Shown one piece after another: positions 42,756 to 52,103 of a stretch of 64,000 nucleotides of DNA. The notes under the pieces are model-generated. The model was not told the DNA's origin. It saw nothing but the letters and a program-made list of their open reading frames with translations, and made no database searches. Positions within the stretch are counted from its first letter, which is position 1. Each line of letters starts with the position of its first letter. The position numbers and the translations under genes were made by a program. This stretch comes from UBA4416 sp963422675 (lineage in GTDB: Bacteria > Bacteroidota > Bacteroidia > B-17B0 > Aurantibacillaceae). The stretch spans positions 1 to 64,000 of the forward strand of contig CAXVYS010000021.1 of NCBI GenBank assembly GCA_963422675.2. The letters run 5' to 3'.

Positions 42756-44351
42756 TTAGAATATCTTCCTAACGAAACATTGTTTGTCATTATATACTCG
42801 CAGTAGTATCGGCTCACCGGGTTTAGATAATATTATATCCTGTTGGCTGTATTTGTCGGCATAAAGCAGCTTGCCTAACAGGTCATACATCTCTATCTGA
42901 GTATTAGTTTGCATATCTGTCGGCAGACTCAGATAAATGTGATCGTTATCGCAGCCCAATTTAACATCTTCACCTGTTTGGTTTTTGACTCCCGTACTTA
43001 TATTCTTTACAAAATGTAATTCAAATCTTTTTTGAAAAGTAACTTGTGTTGTATCGGTAAATGTATATGCCATATTTTCTGTTACAGGCAAATAATCATT
43101 TGTTGTCAGATCTTTTAAATAAACATCATATTGGCTGTAAAAACTGCTTATGCCTTTAAGTTGTAAGACGCCACTGCCATTTATTTTAATTGAAACTACC
43201 TGATCAGTATCTTTTAAAGTATTGATTGCATAATCGTGATTGTCCAATAAACTATCTGAAGAGCAAAGCCGCGAAGCTGGTGAAAAGAATTTCGAAGCAT
43301 CCATGATACTATCCAGGCTATAGGTAGCTGTAGGATCCAGACGTATCGCAATTTCATCATCGCCCAGGCTGAGTTTGATCAGATAATCTGCAGTATTACT
43401 ACTGCCAGATCTTAAGAGTGCGTTTTGTGTGTTGGTCATTGCACCTGCTCCCACACTTAGTGAAGGGTTATTGCCGGTGGCCTGTACCCAAAAGCCCTGC
43501 ATAGACGGAATATAGCGACTACCGCCATTAACGCTTACACCGGAAGCAAAAGTGGCATAAGTTCCGGTACAGGAATTCCAGGTGTAAATGGCTCCGGAAA
43601 TTTTTTTCTTGTTCCAAGCATTGTCCATCCAATCAATAGTACCGGGAAAAGGATTAGCCAAAAGATTATAGCCATCGTCGATAGCACCATTACTATATGT
43701 ACGGGTAATATTAAAATTAAAATCGGTTGAGAAATTAATGGATCCGTTTAAAGAAATTTGCCGCGGAAAGTTCTGTCCACCAGAATAATTGGAATACCAG
43801 TAAAAAAATCCTTTTCCACGCTCCAGGTTGCCACCGGTATTATCATAATATCCGTTATCCATCGTACCTGGTGTAGTTTCGTCATAATAATACAAGTTTG
43901 ACCAAGAAGGCTGACACTGGTAGCAATAGTACCAGTTAAAATCGGACACCGGTTTTGTAAAAGGTGAACCATAGGTAGAATAACCGTCGCAGCGGGTGAT
44001 CCATTTCTGAAAAGTAAAATTGCCGACAATACCAGCATTATTTCCTACATTACCAATAGTACCATTATAGTTAGCGTTATTTACCAAGATCATAGTACCA
44101 GGGTTAAGTGTCAGATTTTTATTTGTATTAAGGTTTAAAATATGAAATACGAAGATGGTATCTGACGCGGTAAAATTCTGGTCCAGCGTTACCTCGTGGT
44201 AAATATAAATTTTATCGGACGAGGATGGCACCCCGTTTGGACTCCAGGTTGAGGCATTGCCCCAGTTGCCGTTGGAAACTGTTGTTTTTATCTGTGATAT
44301 AAAGACGCCAGGAAGCATGACCAGGCCTATAAATAAATTTAATGTTTTCAT
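42756..44351 (-). CDS. T9SS-sorted secreted protein
   Basis: 531 residues with a signal peptide (1-18). The N-terminal NGNWGNASTWSPNGVPSSSDKIYIYHEVTLDQNFTASDTIFV is the start of the beta-helical 'G8/PbH1-like' region common in Bacteroidota T9SS cargo; the last 75 residues are a degenerate type A sorting domain (LLGKLLYADKYSQ ... LLRVYNDKQCFVRKIF). Enzymatic activity is not evident; probably a surface or extracellular protein. Confidence 0.8.
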   Translation of the reverse strand: MKTLNLFIGLVMLPGVFISQIKTTVSNGNWGNASTWSPNGVPSSSDKIYIYHEVTLDQNFTASDTIFVFHILNLNTNKNLTLNPGTMILVNNANYNGTIGNVGNNAGIVGNFTFQKWITRCDGYSTYGSPFTKPVSDFNWYYCYQCQPSWSNLYYYDETTPGTMDNGYYDNTGGNLERGKGFFYWYSNYSGGQNFPRQISLNGSINFSTDFNFNITRTYSNGAIDDGYNLLANPFPGTIDWMDNAWNKKKISGAIYTWNSCTGTYATFASGVSVNGGSRYIPSMQGFWVQATGNNPSLSVGAGAMTNTQNALLRSGSSNTADYLIKLSLGDDEIAIRLDPTATYSLDSIMDASKFFSPASRLCSSDSLLDNHDYAINTLKDTDQVVSIKINGSGVLQLKGISSFYSQYDVYLKDLTTNDYLPVTENMAYTFTDTTQVTFQKRFELHFVKNISTGVKNQTGEDVKLGCDNDHIYLSLPTDMQTNTQIEMYDLLGKLLYADKYSQQDIILSKPGEPILLRVYNDKQCFVRKIF

Positions 44352-44519
44352 GATTTTATTTTTTAAGATTTAATTCGGGCTTATTTGTTGTTTATTCTTT
44401 TGAAAAAAGTAGGAAAGGATTTAAAGTAGATATATCAAGACCAATGATAAGTATGATTATAAAGATCAAACAAACAGTAATCTTTATAGAGCCATTAACT
44501 CTATCAGGCATTAATGATG

Positions 44520-44963
44520 TTAAATTTTAATTTCTAATTGTTCTTCGTTGCTTGTTAAGTCTATTACAGTAGTTGGCTCCATTGTTTCCGGTACTTCAAT
44601 ATATTTAATGATCGGCGCTATATTGTCATATTTCCATTGTTCAACTTTCGCTTTATGATGTATATCTAAAACAATGGACCCGCCTGAAATAAAACTACCT
44701 GTAACTAATCCCTGGCTTCCGGCAATAATATCATTAGGATCTTTAGTTCCGTGGCCATACCCGTCCCAAATCTCTTTTCCTACGTTTAAGGACGACATAA
44801 TGAATATACTGGCCAGCATACTTAAAATGGGCCTTTCGGTTAATTTAAACATCGCTACGCTTATGGTTGGAGCAGCACATGAATTTACCAGGAAGTGTTT
44901 ATCCTTATCTGTTAGTTGAGCTGAAAGGCTTGTTGTGATTAATAATAATGTAATTAGTTTCAT
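44520..44963 (-). CDS. YfiM/DUF2279-like membrane-associated protein
   Basis: 147 residues: a signal-like N-terminus, DKDKHFLVNSCAAP, hydrophobic segments, and KEIWDGYGHGTKDPNDIIAGSQGLVTG, which resembles the conserved KExxD...DxxAxxxG pattern of YfiM-like proteins. Acidic C-terminal tail. Function unknown. Confidence 0.6.
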   Translation of the reverse strand: MKLITLLLITTSLSAQLTDKDKHFLVNSCAAPTISVAMFKLTERPILSMLASIFIMSSLNVGKEIWDGYGHGTKDPNDIIAGSQGLVTGSFISGGSIVLDIHHKAKVEQWKYDNIAPIIKYIEVPETMEPTTVIDLTSNEEQLEIKI

Positions 44964-45425
44964 GGTTCTTTTTTTATATGATTTAACTATTTGGACAATT
45001 GCATTTACAATTAAAAAAGGATAGTAATTTTCTAATAAATGATTTATTAGCTTTTGGAATTTTTTTTTGAATGGATTCTGTTCTTAAGACAACATTTTTT
45101 TTCATAATGGCTTTCTTTGTTTAAAAGCATTACCACTTGCGAACCAAAAATCAATAAACTGATTATCAGTTATTTACAGGTACTTGAAATTGTGTTGGAT
45201 TCCATATTATGGAATATATTCCGAAAAGCCATGCTTAGCAGATTGCTTTATAAGCAAAGTGTAGAAGGTACGCAAGAGGAGCATAACCAGGCATAGTCTA
45301 AATATTATTAGAGAATAAAATTAGGTGAAACGTACTTAAGTGTTAGTACATAAAACTTATGAAAATAAGAGTTGGTTTATTTACTAGAGAGGTAAATCAT
45401 GATAGTGAAGGAATGCTAGTTCTAT
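44964..45425. other. Gene-free stretch
   Basis: 462 bp without a convincing gene. It contains a palindrome at 45199-45215 (attccat-att-atggaat) and a second one overlapping it to 45222 (ggaatatattcc). Nothing else seen. Confidence 0.5.
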
Positions 45426-48400
45426 TCAAATGTTTTTGTGTTGTAATTGTTCAACAACCTTACTAAGAACAGAAAAAAGGAATAATAATTTCTTCTCGAG
45501 TTCTTCTGAATCTATTCCTTCGAGGGCTAACTTTTCAATTTCACGAATATCTTCTCTTAAAATTTCTATGCCCATACCATCAATACTAGGTTTTATTTTA
45601 TGTACTATTTTATAAAGTGTGTCTAAATCTTTAATAGCATAAGCTTCTTTCATTTGATAAATGGAGATGAGCGTTTGATCAACAAATATCTGAATCATTT
45701 TTTGCACATAGACTTTATCGTTTCGACTTAATGATATTAGTTTACTTAAGTTATAAAGTGTCTGGTCTTTAATGTCAATATCGTTGTTTACTTTATTTAT
45801 GAATGAATTGTCTATAGACGAACTCAGCCATTTGTTCATCACAGCGATCAATCTTTCTTCTTCAAACGGCTTTGTTACATAATCGTTCATTCCGGTTTTA
45901 ATGCACTGTTCGAGCTCACTCTTAAAGGCATTTGCTGTTAGCGCAATAATTGGTACATTTAATTTTAATATATTTCTTATGTGTTCTGTGGTTTCAAATC
46001 CATTCATTATGGGCATTTGTAGATCCATTAAGATAATATCCACTGTTTTCCCTGATCGTAAAATCTCAATGGCTTCTTGTCCGTTTTGTGCTTCAATAAT
46101 TTTACAATTAAAATAGTTTAAAGTATTACTGGCCACTGCTCTATTGTATTCGTTGTCCTCAACGAGCAATACGTTTGTATTATTTAATTTATTTGATGAA
46201 TCAATCGTTTTATTGTTCTCTATTTTAGTTCCATCACCAATAGGTAATAGCAACTTAATATGGATAGTTGTCCCAATATTTTTTTTACTTTCGATAGTAA
46301 TTGATCCATTCATTAAATGAATTAATTCTCTGGTGATAGACATGCCCAACCCTGAGCCGCCATACTTACGGGATATCGAAGAGTCTTCCTGAGAAAATTT
46401 ACTGAATATATTTTTAAGATAGGATTCTTCCATACCCACTCCAGTATCTGTAATAGAGATAACAATAGCCTGGAAGCCTTTATGTAAATTCTGCACATCG
46501 TAATTTACGGTTATACCACCGGCATGAGTAAATTTAACGGCATTTCCTATCAGGTTTAAGAATATTTGCCTGAATCTTGATGAATCGCCAATGAAGAATG
46601 AATTTTTTTCTGGCGGATGATTGATCTTGAGATATAATTCTTTTTCACTTGCCTTGGCTATCATAATCGATTTGACGTCGTTGAGAAGGCTTGCCAAATT
46701 AAAATGGTGTGAATCCAACTGTAACTCTCCGGCTTCAATCTTTGATATGTCTAAAATGTTATTTAAAACGGAAAGTAAGTGTTGCGAGGCTACAGAGGTG
46801 TTATGAACATATTGGGTTTGTTTATCAGATAGTTTTTCTTTTGATAATTCTCTAATCATTCCAATAATGGCATTCAACGGTGTTCGGATCTCATGACTCA
46901 TGTTTGCCAAAAATGTTTCTTTGGCTTTAGAGGATTCTTCGGCCTTACTTTTAGCTAACTCTAATTCCAATTCCAGTTGCTTTTGCTCAGTAATATCGAG
47001 GTGTATGCCGATAGACCCAATAATGTTTCCTTTGTTATCATAATTTGGTGCCCCACTAATCATCCACCACCTTAATTCTCCTTTTTTATTTTTGGCCGGA
47101 ATTTCATACATATCTGATAGCCCCTTAGATCGTTCTTTGATTTTCCCTTTTACTATGTTTACGTGAGAGTCAGATATAAAAAGTTCGGCAGCATTCTGAC
47201 CTATTAATTCTTCTTGTTGATAGCCTGATATTACGGTAAATCCAGGATTAACGAATTGAATCTTTTCTTCCAAATCAACTTCCAGTAATCCCAAATTCAT
47301 ATTGGTAATGATATTCTGGTATTTTTCTTTTTGTTTGACAATAGATTCTTCAATCAGTTTTCTCTCTGTAATATCACGTGAATTGGCGATAATATATCCT
47401 ACCGAATCTATTTCAACAAATCGAACAGTAACTTCTACAGGACAGGTTTTATTTGTTTGTTTATTAATATTTTCTCCTTCCAAAATAAGTGTTCCTTTGG
47501 ATTTTACTTCCGCTACATGTTTATGCCATTCATTATCATCAGAGAATAGTTTTTCGATATCCCTTACATAATAATTTGAAGTTTCATTCATAACGATACC
47601 AAGATTTTTGGAAGCTTCATAATTTATATATACTATCTGCCCATTTTCTTTTGCTACCTGGATGGCATCGGATGTATTATTGATTAATGTTTGAAGTAAT
47701 TCTAATTTTTTGTTAGTTTCAATTAACTGAAGTTCATAGGTCTTTTTTTCAGTAATATCAATTGCTAAAGCCGTGAATTCAAAGTCTTTTGCACTTAACT
47801 CTGATAATTGAACGCTTTGCGCCAGCCATATTTCTTTTCCTGACTTAGTTATAATTGGAAATTCATAATAAGTCGTTGATTTTTTTTGCTTAACCTGATC
47901 AAGATAAAAAATGGCAGCGCTTTCTCTATTTTCTTCTTTTATTAATGTAGAAAAATTTTTGTTTATTAATTCATCTTGACTATATTCTGTAATTCTTTCT
48001 GCTACAGGATTTACATAAATAAAATTTCCATATTTATTTGTTTTATAAATAATGTCAGTAGATTTTTCTACAATATTTCTGTAACGTTCTTCAGTATATT
48101 TGAGAGCTTCATTGATTTGTTTTTGCTCAGTAATATTTCTTGCAATGCCAAGAAAACCAATGATTTCAAGAGAAGCATCTCTGATACAAGATACGGTTAA
48201 AAGCACGGATAGCCTTTCGCCATTTTTTTTGATGTAGGTCCATTCGTTCGTTTCCGTTAAACCAGTCTTTGATTTTTCTACAAACACTTCAAAACCTGGT
48301 TTTATTTCGTACCCCAGTTCTATGGACAATTCATACGATTTTTTTATTACTTCCTCAATATCATGGATGATAGCCGGCGTATGAATACCAACTATTTCTT

Positions 48401-49280
48401 CCGCTTTATATCCCAACATTTTTTCAGCGCCGAAATTAAAGGCTTTAATGGTACCTGTTATATCGGTATATATGATACTATAATCAGTGCCATTTAAAAT
48501 AGCATTTTGCATATTGGTTAAATCTATTAACCTTTTTTCAAAATACTTTTGTTCGGTAACGTCTGTGTAATCCCATAAATGTCCTTTATATTCGTTCTCA
48601 ATATAGATAGGAATATAATCTCTTTCAATTATTCTGCCATCTTTCAGTTCCAATTCATCAGCAAAAACTGCCACTTTATTTTGTAATATCTCATTAATTT
48701 TAGAAGCAAATACTTCAGGGTTTTTGAAAAGGTGTTTGGTTTGTTCTGCTGAATCTGAACAATCAGCTCCGATCATTTGTTCCGGTTTAGCCCGGATAGA
48801 AAATGTATCACAAAATAGCTGATTGGTAACTACAATTCGTCTATGTTCATCTTCTACAAGTATTCCTGAATTGAGATTTGATAAAAGCGTAGTTAATAAC
48901 TGTAATGTTCGTGACAAATCACTTTCAGTTTCTTTCCTCTTTACTATTTGAGTTTTCAAATAATCTACAATTACCAATAACTCATCTTTATCACGATTAA
49001 AAATAACTTCATTCTTTTGGTCAAGCTCTTTTACAGCATCTTTTAATCGTTCAATGGAAACTCGCTTAAGATCATATTCTTTGTTTAAATCTTCGTACAG
49101 CTTTTGATATTCGGTTTCGCTAATTCCAAAAGCATGGTTAAGCAGTTCTTTATCCCTTTCAAATGAGACATACGAATCACTCACAGTCATTAACAGATTT
49201 TGAATAGCAGGTTCGTTAAGTTGCTGGTCAGTTAAATGTTTTTTAGCCTGCTTTTGTAGTAGCTTATGAAAATTCGTCAT
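45426..49280 (-). CDS. Multi-PAS hybrid histidine kinase (PAS x5, HisKA, HATPase, REC, HPt)
   Basis: 1284 residues, no TM, so cytoplasmic. A coiled-coil N-terminus (about 1-125), five PAS domains (about 130-245, 255-390, 395-515, 530-640, 650-770), HisKA with NMSHEIRTPLNAI (phospho-His), HATPase with N and G boxes, a receiver (NVLLVEDNEYNR ... IILMDLQMPIMNG, phospho-Asp) and a C-terminal HPt (YKIVHKIKPSIDG). Its ATG overlaps the FIST gene stop by 4 bp. With the sigma-54 regulator upstream it forms a phosphorelay whose input probably comes from the FIST sensor and PAS ligands. Confidence 0.92.
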   Translation of the reverse strand: MTNFHKLLQKQAKKHLTDQQLNEPAIQNLLMTVSDSYVSFERDKELLNHAFGISETEYQKLYEDLNKEYDLKRVSIERLKDAVKELDQKNEVIFNRDKDELLVIVDYLKTQIVKRKETESDLSRTLQLLTTLLSNLNSGILVEDEHRRIVVTNQLFCDTFSIRAKPEQMIGADCSDSAEQTKHLFKNPEVFASKINEILQNKVAVFADELELKDGRIIERDYIPIYIENEYKGHLWDYTDVTEQKYFEKRLIDLTNMQNAILNGTDYSIIYTDITGTIKAFNFGAEKMLGYKAEEIVGIHTPAIIHDIEEVIKKSYELSIELGYEIKPGFEVFVEKSKTGLTETNEWTYIKKNGERLSVLLTVSCIRDASLEIIGFLGIARNITEQKQINEALKYTEERYRNIVEKSTDIIYKTNKYGNFIYVNPVAERITEYSQDELINKNFSTLIKEENRESAAIFYLDQVKQKKSTTYYEFPIITKSGKEIWLAQSVQLSELSAKDFEFTALAIDITEKKTYELQLIETNKKLELLQTLINNTSDAIQVAKENGQIVYINYEASKNLGIVMNETSNYYVRDIEKLFSDDNEWHKHVAEVKSKGTLILEGENINKQTNKTCPVEVTVRFVEIDSVGYIIANSRDITERKLIEESIVKQKEKYQNIITNMNLGLLEVDLEEKIQFVNPGFTVISGYQQEELIGQNAAELFISDSHVNIVKGKIKERSKGLSDMYEIPAKNKKGELRWWMISGAPNYDNKGNIIGSIGIHLDITEQKQLELELELAKSKAEESSKAKETFLANMSHEIRTPLNAIIGMIRELSKEKLSDKQTQYVHNTSVASQHLLSVLNNILDISKIEAGELQLDSHHFNLASLLNDVKSIMIAKASEKELYLKINHPPEKNSFFIGDSSRFRQIFLNLIGNAVKFTHAGGITVNYDVQNLHKGFQAIVISITDTGVGMEESYLKNIFSKFSQEDSSISRKYGGSGLGMSITRELIHLMNGSITIESKKNIGTTIHIKLLLPIGDGTKIENNKTIDSSNKLNNTNVLLVEDNEYNRAVASNTLNYFNCKIIEAQNGQEAIEILRSGKTVDIILMDLQMPIMNGFETTEHIRNILKLNVPIIALTANAFKSELEQCIKTGMNDYVTKPFEEERLIAVMNKWLSSSIDNSFINKVNNDIDIKDQTLYNLSKLISLSRNDKVYVQKMIQIFVDQTLISIYQMKEAYAIKDLDTLYKIVHKIKPSIDGMGIEILREDIREIEKLALEGIDSEELEKKLLFLFSVLSKVVEQLQHKNI

Positions 49281-50419
49281 AGTTCATCAAATGTAGTAAT
49301 GGTCATTGTTTGATTATGAAGTTCACATTTGGTATTAATGTTAAACGGAGATATTTCTCCATAAGAATAAAATCCTGATAATAGTGTGCTTTCATTGAAA
49401 ACTTCTCTTACTGCCTCTACCTCTTCTTCGATGCGTTTTCCAAGAATTATTTTTCTTCCCACACAGCTAATGAGTATGGCCAACTTTGGATGCGTTGTTC
49501 CAAACTGAAGGAGTGAGTTTTGAGCTGCATCGCTGGCAGCATCAATCAGTCGATCAAAATTTGCTTTCATAAATCTTACTTTCGATCCTTCGGGCACATC
49601 GCCTGCAAATATCATACTATTTGTTTCCTGATTAATGGAAAGTATGGTACGAACAATTGGCTCGCTGGTTCCCGGAAGTTTTATGGATAAAGGAAATAAT
49701 AAGGCAGATCCTGGAAGTTCGTCGGCGTATTTTCCTAAATATTGTTTATACAAATCGAGAGCATTAGCATGATCTATCTCAAATAACTCATTCGATAGGG
49801 CTTTAGTGATTGTTTTTTCAAGCCCAAACATTTCCCATCCACCCATGGATCCATGACTTATTTGAATTGCTTCGCCATAAAATCCTATGGCTATAATGTT
49901 TCCTTGTTGTGGTGTTTCGTTTAATCCAACTACTGTGGATTGAAAATTTACACCATCCCCAGCTAAGCCACCGGTTACCGGAATTGCATGATGGATAATA
50001 CTTTCGATTCCACGTACTAATTCGCTGCCATTTACTTTACTGCCATCTGAAAGAATAAATATGTATTTTAAATCTGTTTGCTCGATACTATTAACGAGTG
50101 CAACACCGGCTTCGTAACTTGAGTTATAGGCATCTATTCTAACGCTCGAAGATTGGATTTTAGTTTTATTGAATTCGAACGCAATAATTGATAACGATCC
50201 GTCTAATACTTCGTTCTGGTATATTTCTCCGGCAGTAGAACACATAGCTATATCTGCCAATGGAAATTTTTGACGTACTTGATCGTAAACAATATGGTTA
50301 GACAATAATTGTTTCGCTCCAAAACCAATCACCAACTGACAGGTTTTCTGGTTTAGTAAGCTCTCATTACTGCTGTTTTCAAATGCGGAGTTTCTATACA
50401 GATAAGTGCTAACTTTCAT
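49277..50419 (-). CDS. FIST-domain sensory protein
   Basis: 380 residues from ATG 50419, chosen because the longer form overlaps the upstream gene. FIST N domain (about 25-215: CQLVIGFGAKQLL ... CSTAGEIYQNEVLDGSLSIIAFEF ... PVTGGLAGDG) and FIST C domain (about 225-365: GSALLFPLSI ... LLQFGTTHPKLAILISCVGRKIILGKRIEEEVEAVREVF ... GFYSYGEISP). FIST proteins are thought to sense small ligands such as amino acids or metals and feed kinases. It lies between a response regulator and a hybrid kinase in one operon. Confidence 0.92.
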   Translation of the reverse strand: MKVSTYLYRNSAFENSSNESLLNQKTCQLVIGFGAKQLLSNHIVYDQVRQKFPLADIAMCSTAGEIYQNEVLDGSLSIIAFEFNKTKIQSSSVRIDAYNSSYEAGVALVNSIEQTDLKYIFILSDGSKVNGSELVRGIESIIHHAIPVTGGLAGDGVNFQSTVVGLNETPQQGNIIAIGFYGEAIQISHGSMGGWEMFGLEKTITKALSNELFEIDHANALDLYKQYLGKYADELPGSALLFPLSIKLPGTSEPIVRTILSINQETNSMIFAGDVPEGSKVRFMKANFDRLIDAASDAAQNSLLQFGTTHPKLAILISCVGRKIILGKRIEEEVEAVREVFNESTLLSGFYSYGEISPFNINTKCELHNQTMTITTFDEL

Positions 50420-50429
50420 AGAGATGTTT

Positions 50430-51788
50430 TTAAGAATTATTACTATTAATTTCTCTTTTTTGAATGAGGTTGTAGATCGTAGACTTTCCAATATCTAGTT
50501 TTTTTGCCACCTCTAGAACATCGTTATTATATTTTTTTAGAAAAAAACTAATGATATCATTGGTGTATTCTTTCAGCGTTTTTTCCTGAGCAGTGAACAG
50601 ATCATCACCTTTAATATTGTTGAATTGAACATCATTTTCTGTTATTTCAACATCATTGCACATCACACAAGCTAAATCAATAATTGATTTCAATTCTCTG
50701 ATGTTTCCAGGATAGTTATATTTCAGAAGTTTGTCTTTTGCAGAATTTGAAATCGAAATTGGTTTTAATTTGTTGTCTTTGGTAAACTCATCCGAGAAAA
50801 ACTTTGCTAGGATAAGTGTATCATTTCCTCTAGCTCTTAGTGGTGGTAAATCGATAGGTAAGCCTATAATTCTATAAAATAAATCTTCTCTGAATTTTCC
50901 TTTTTTTACTTCTTCCGATAAGTTTTTATGTGTTGCCGTAATAAGTCTTGCATCAAATTTTATTCGCTCATTCCCACCTACACGCACTATTTCCCGCTCT
51001 TGCAGGGCTCTTAAAATTTTACTTTGTAAACTAAGATCTAATTCGGCTATTTCGTCCAGAAACAGAGTGCCTCCATTGGCTTCTTCAAATTTTCCGATTC
51101 TGCGATTTTGTGCTCCGGTAAAAGCTCCCTTTTCGTAACCAAACAATTCACTTTCTACTAATTCGGTTGGAATAGCCGCCATATTAACAGCCACAAATGG
51201 TTTCTTTTTTCTATCACTATTGTAATGGATGGCCTTTGCGATGACTTCTTTACCCGTTCCAGTTTCGCCGGTTACAGACACATTAATATTAGATTTGATG
51301 GCTTTCTCTACAAGCACAAATGTGCTTTTTAATGCATCGCTTTGGCCTATGATACTTTTCTCGAAACTGAATTTTTGCTCCAGCTGTCCTTTTAATTCTT
51401 CAACTTCTTGTTTTAATTCCAGATTTTCTCTGATCTTAAGAATGGAATTCCAAAGCATATCTTTAGTATGCTCGTCTTTAATAATATAATCTTTAGCTCC
51501 GGATTTTAAGAAATTAACTGCTACCGAAATATCTTCCTGTCCACTAATAACAACCACAGGGATATTTTTATTGACTTCATGTATTTTTTTAAGCAGAATA
51601 TCTCCGGCCAGGTCCGGTAATCCGAAATCGATGCTGATGATATCAGGTTTTAAGTGTAAGTTATTTAAACAATCCTTGGCTGTTTTAAACAGTCCTATCT
51701 GGTAATCGGGATTTAATGATAAATGATGTTTTAATGATTCTCCAAACCAAGGATCGTCTTCAACTAAAAATATTTTTAACTGACTCAT
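50430..51788 (-). CDS. Sigma-54-dependent response regulator (REC, AAA+, HTH)
   Basis: 452 residues: receiver (about 1-125; LVEDDPW acidic pair, phospho-Asp in ISIDFGLPDLAGD), a sigma-54 activator AAA+ domain (about 145-370; GETGTGKE Walker A, GYEKGAFTGA loop that contacts sigma-54, GGTLFLDEIAEL Walker B) and a C-terminal Fis-type HTH (LEVAKKLDIGKSTIYNLIQ). First gene of the operon with FIST and the hybrid kinase. It needs RpoN in this host. Confidence 0.95.
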   Translation of the reverse strand: MSQLKIFLVEDDPWFGESLKHHLSLNPDYQIGLFKTAKDCLNNLHLKPDIISIDFGLPDLAGDILLKKIHEVNKNIPVVVISGQEDISVAVNFLKSGAKDYIIKDEHTKDMLWNSILKIRENLELKQEVEELKGQLEQKFSFEKSIIGQSDALKSTFVLVEKAIKSNINVSVTGETGTGKEVIAKAIHYNSDRKKKPFVAVNMAAIPTELVESELFGYEKGAFTGAQNRRIGKFEEANGGTLFLDEIAELDLSLQSKILRALQEREIVRVGGNERIKFDARLITATHKNLSEEVKKGKFREDLFYRIIGLPIDLPPLRARGNDTLILAKFFSDEFTKDNKLKPISISNSAKDKLLKYNYPGNIRELKSIIDLACVMCNDVEITENDVQFNNIKGDDLFTAQEKTLKEYTNDIISFFLKKYNNDVLEVAKKLDIGKSTIYNLIQKREINSNNS

Positions 51789-52103
51789 ATGTTAAGATTA
51801 ACTTCTTAAGATAAAGATAATGCATTGCAAATAGAATAATTAACAAAATGAAGTTTTTCTCACATAAGAAGGATTGTAAATATCGATTTACAATTTGTGT
51901 AAACTATTTCCACAAATAATACTATGCAAGTTGCCAGGATTGCAGGTTATATCAAAGGAATAGAGCATTTATGAATTTCAATGGTTCGAATAATGTAAAT
52001 TTGATTCTCACTGAAATGAGAAATGAATTATGATAAACATTTAACGTACAGTGGTTTATCTTTAGGGAAGTTTTTTACTCTTTAAATGTAATTTCTTTTT
52101 TAA
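51789..52103. other. Gene-free leader of the sigma-54 operon
   Basis: 315 bp, AT-rich. No clear -24/-12 GG-N10-GC element or TAnnTTTG box was found; I see nothing more in it. Confidence 0.4.
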
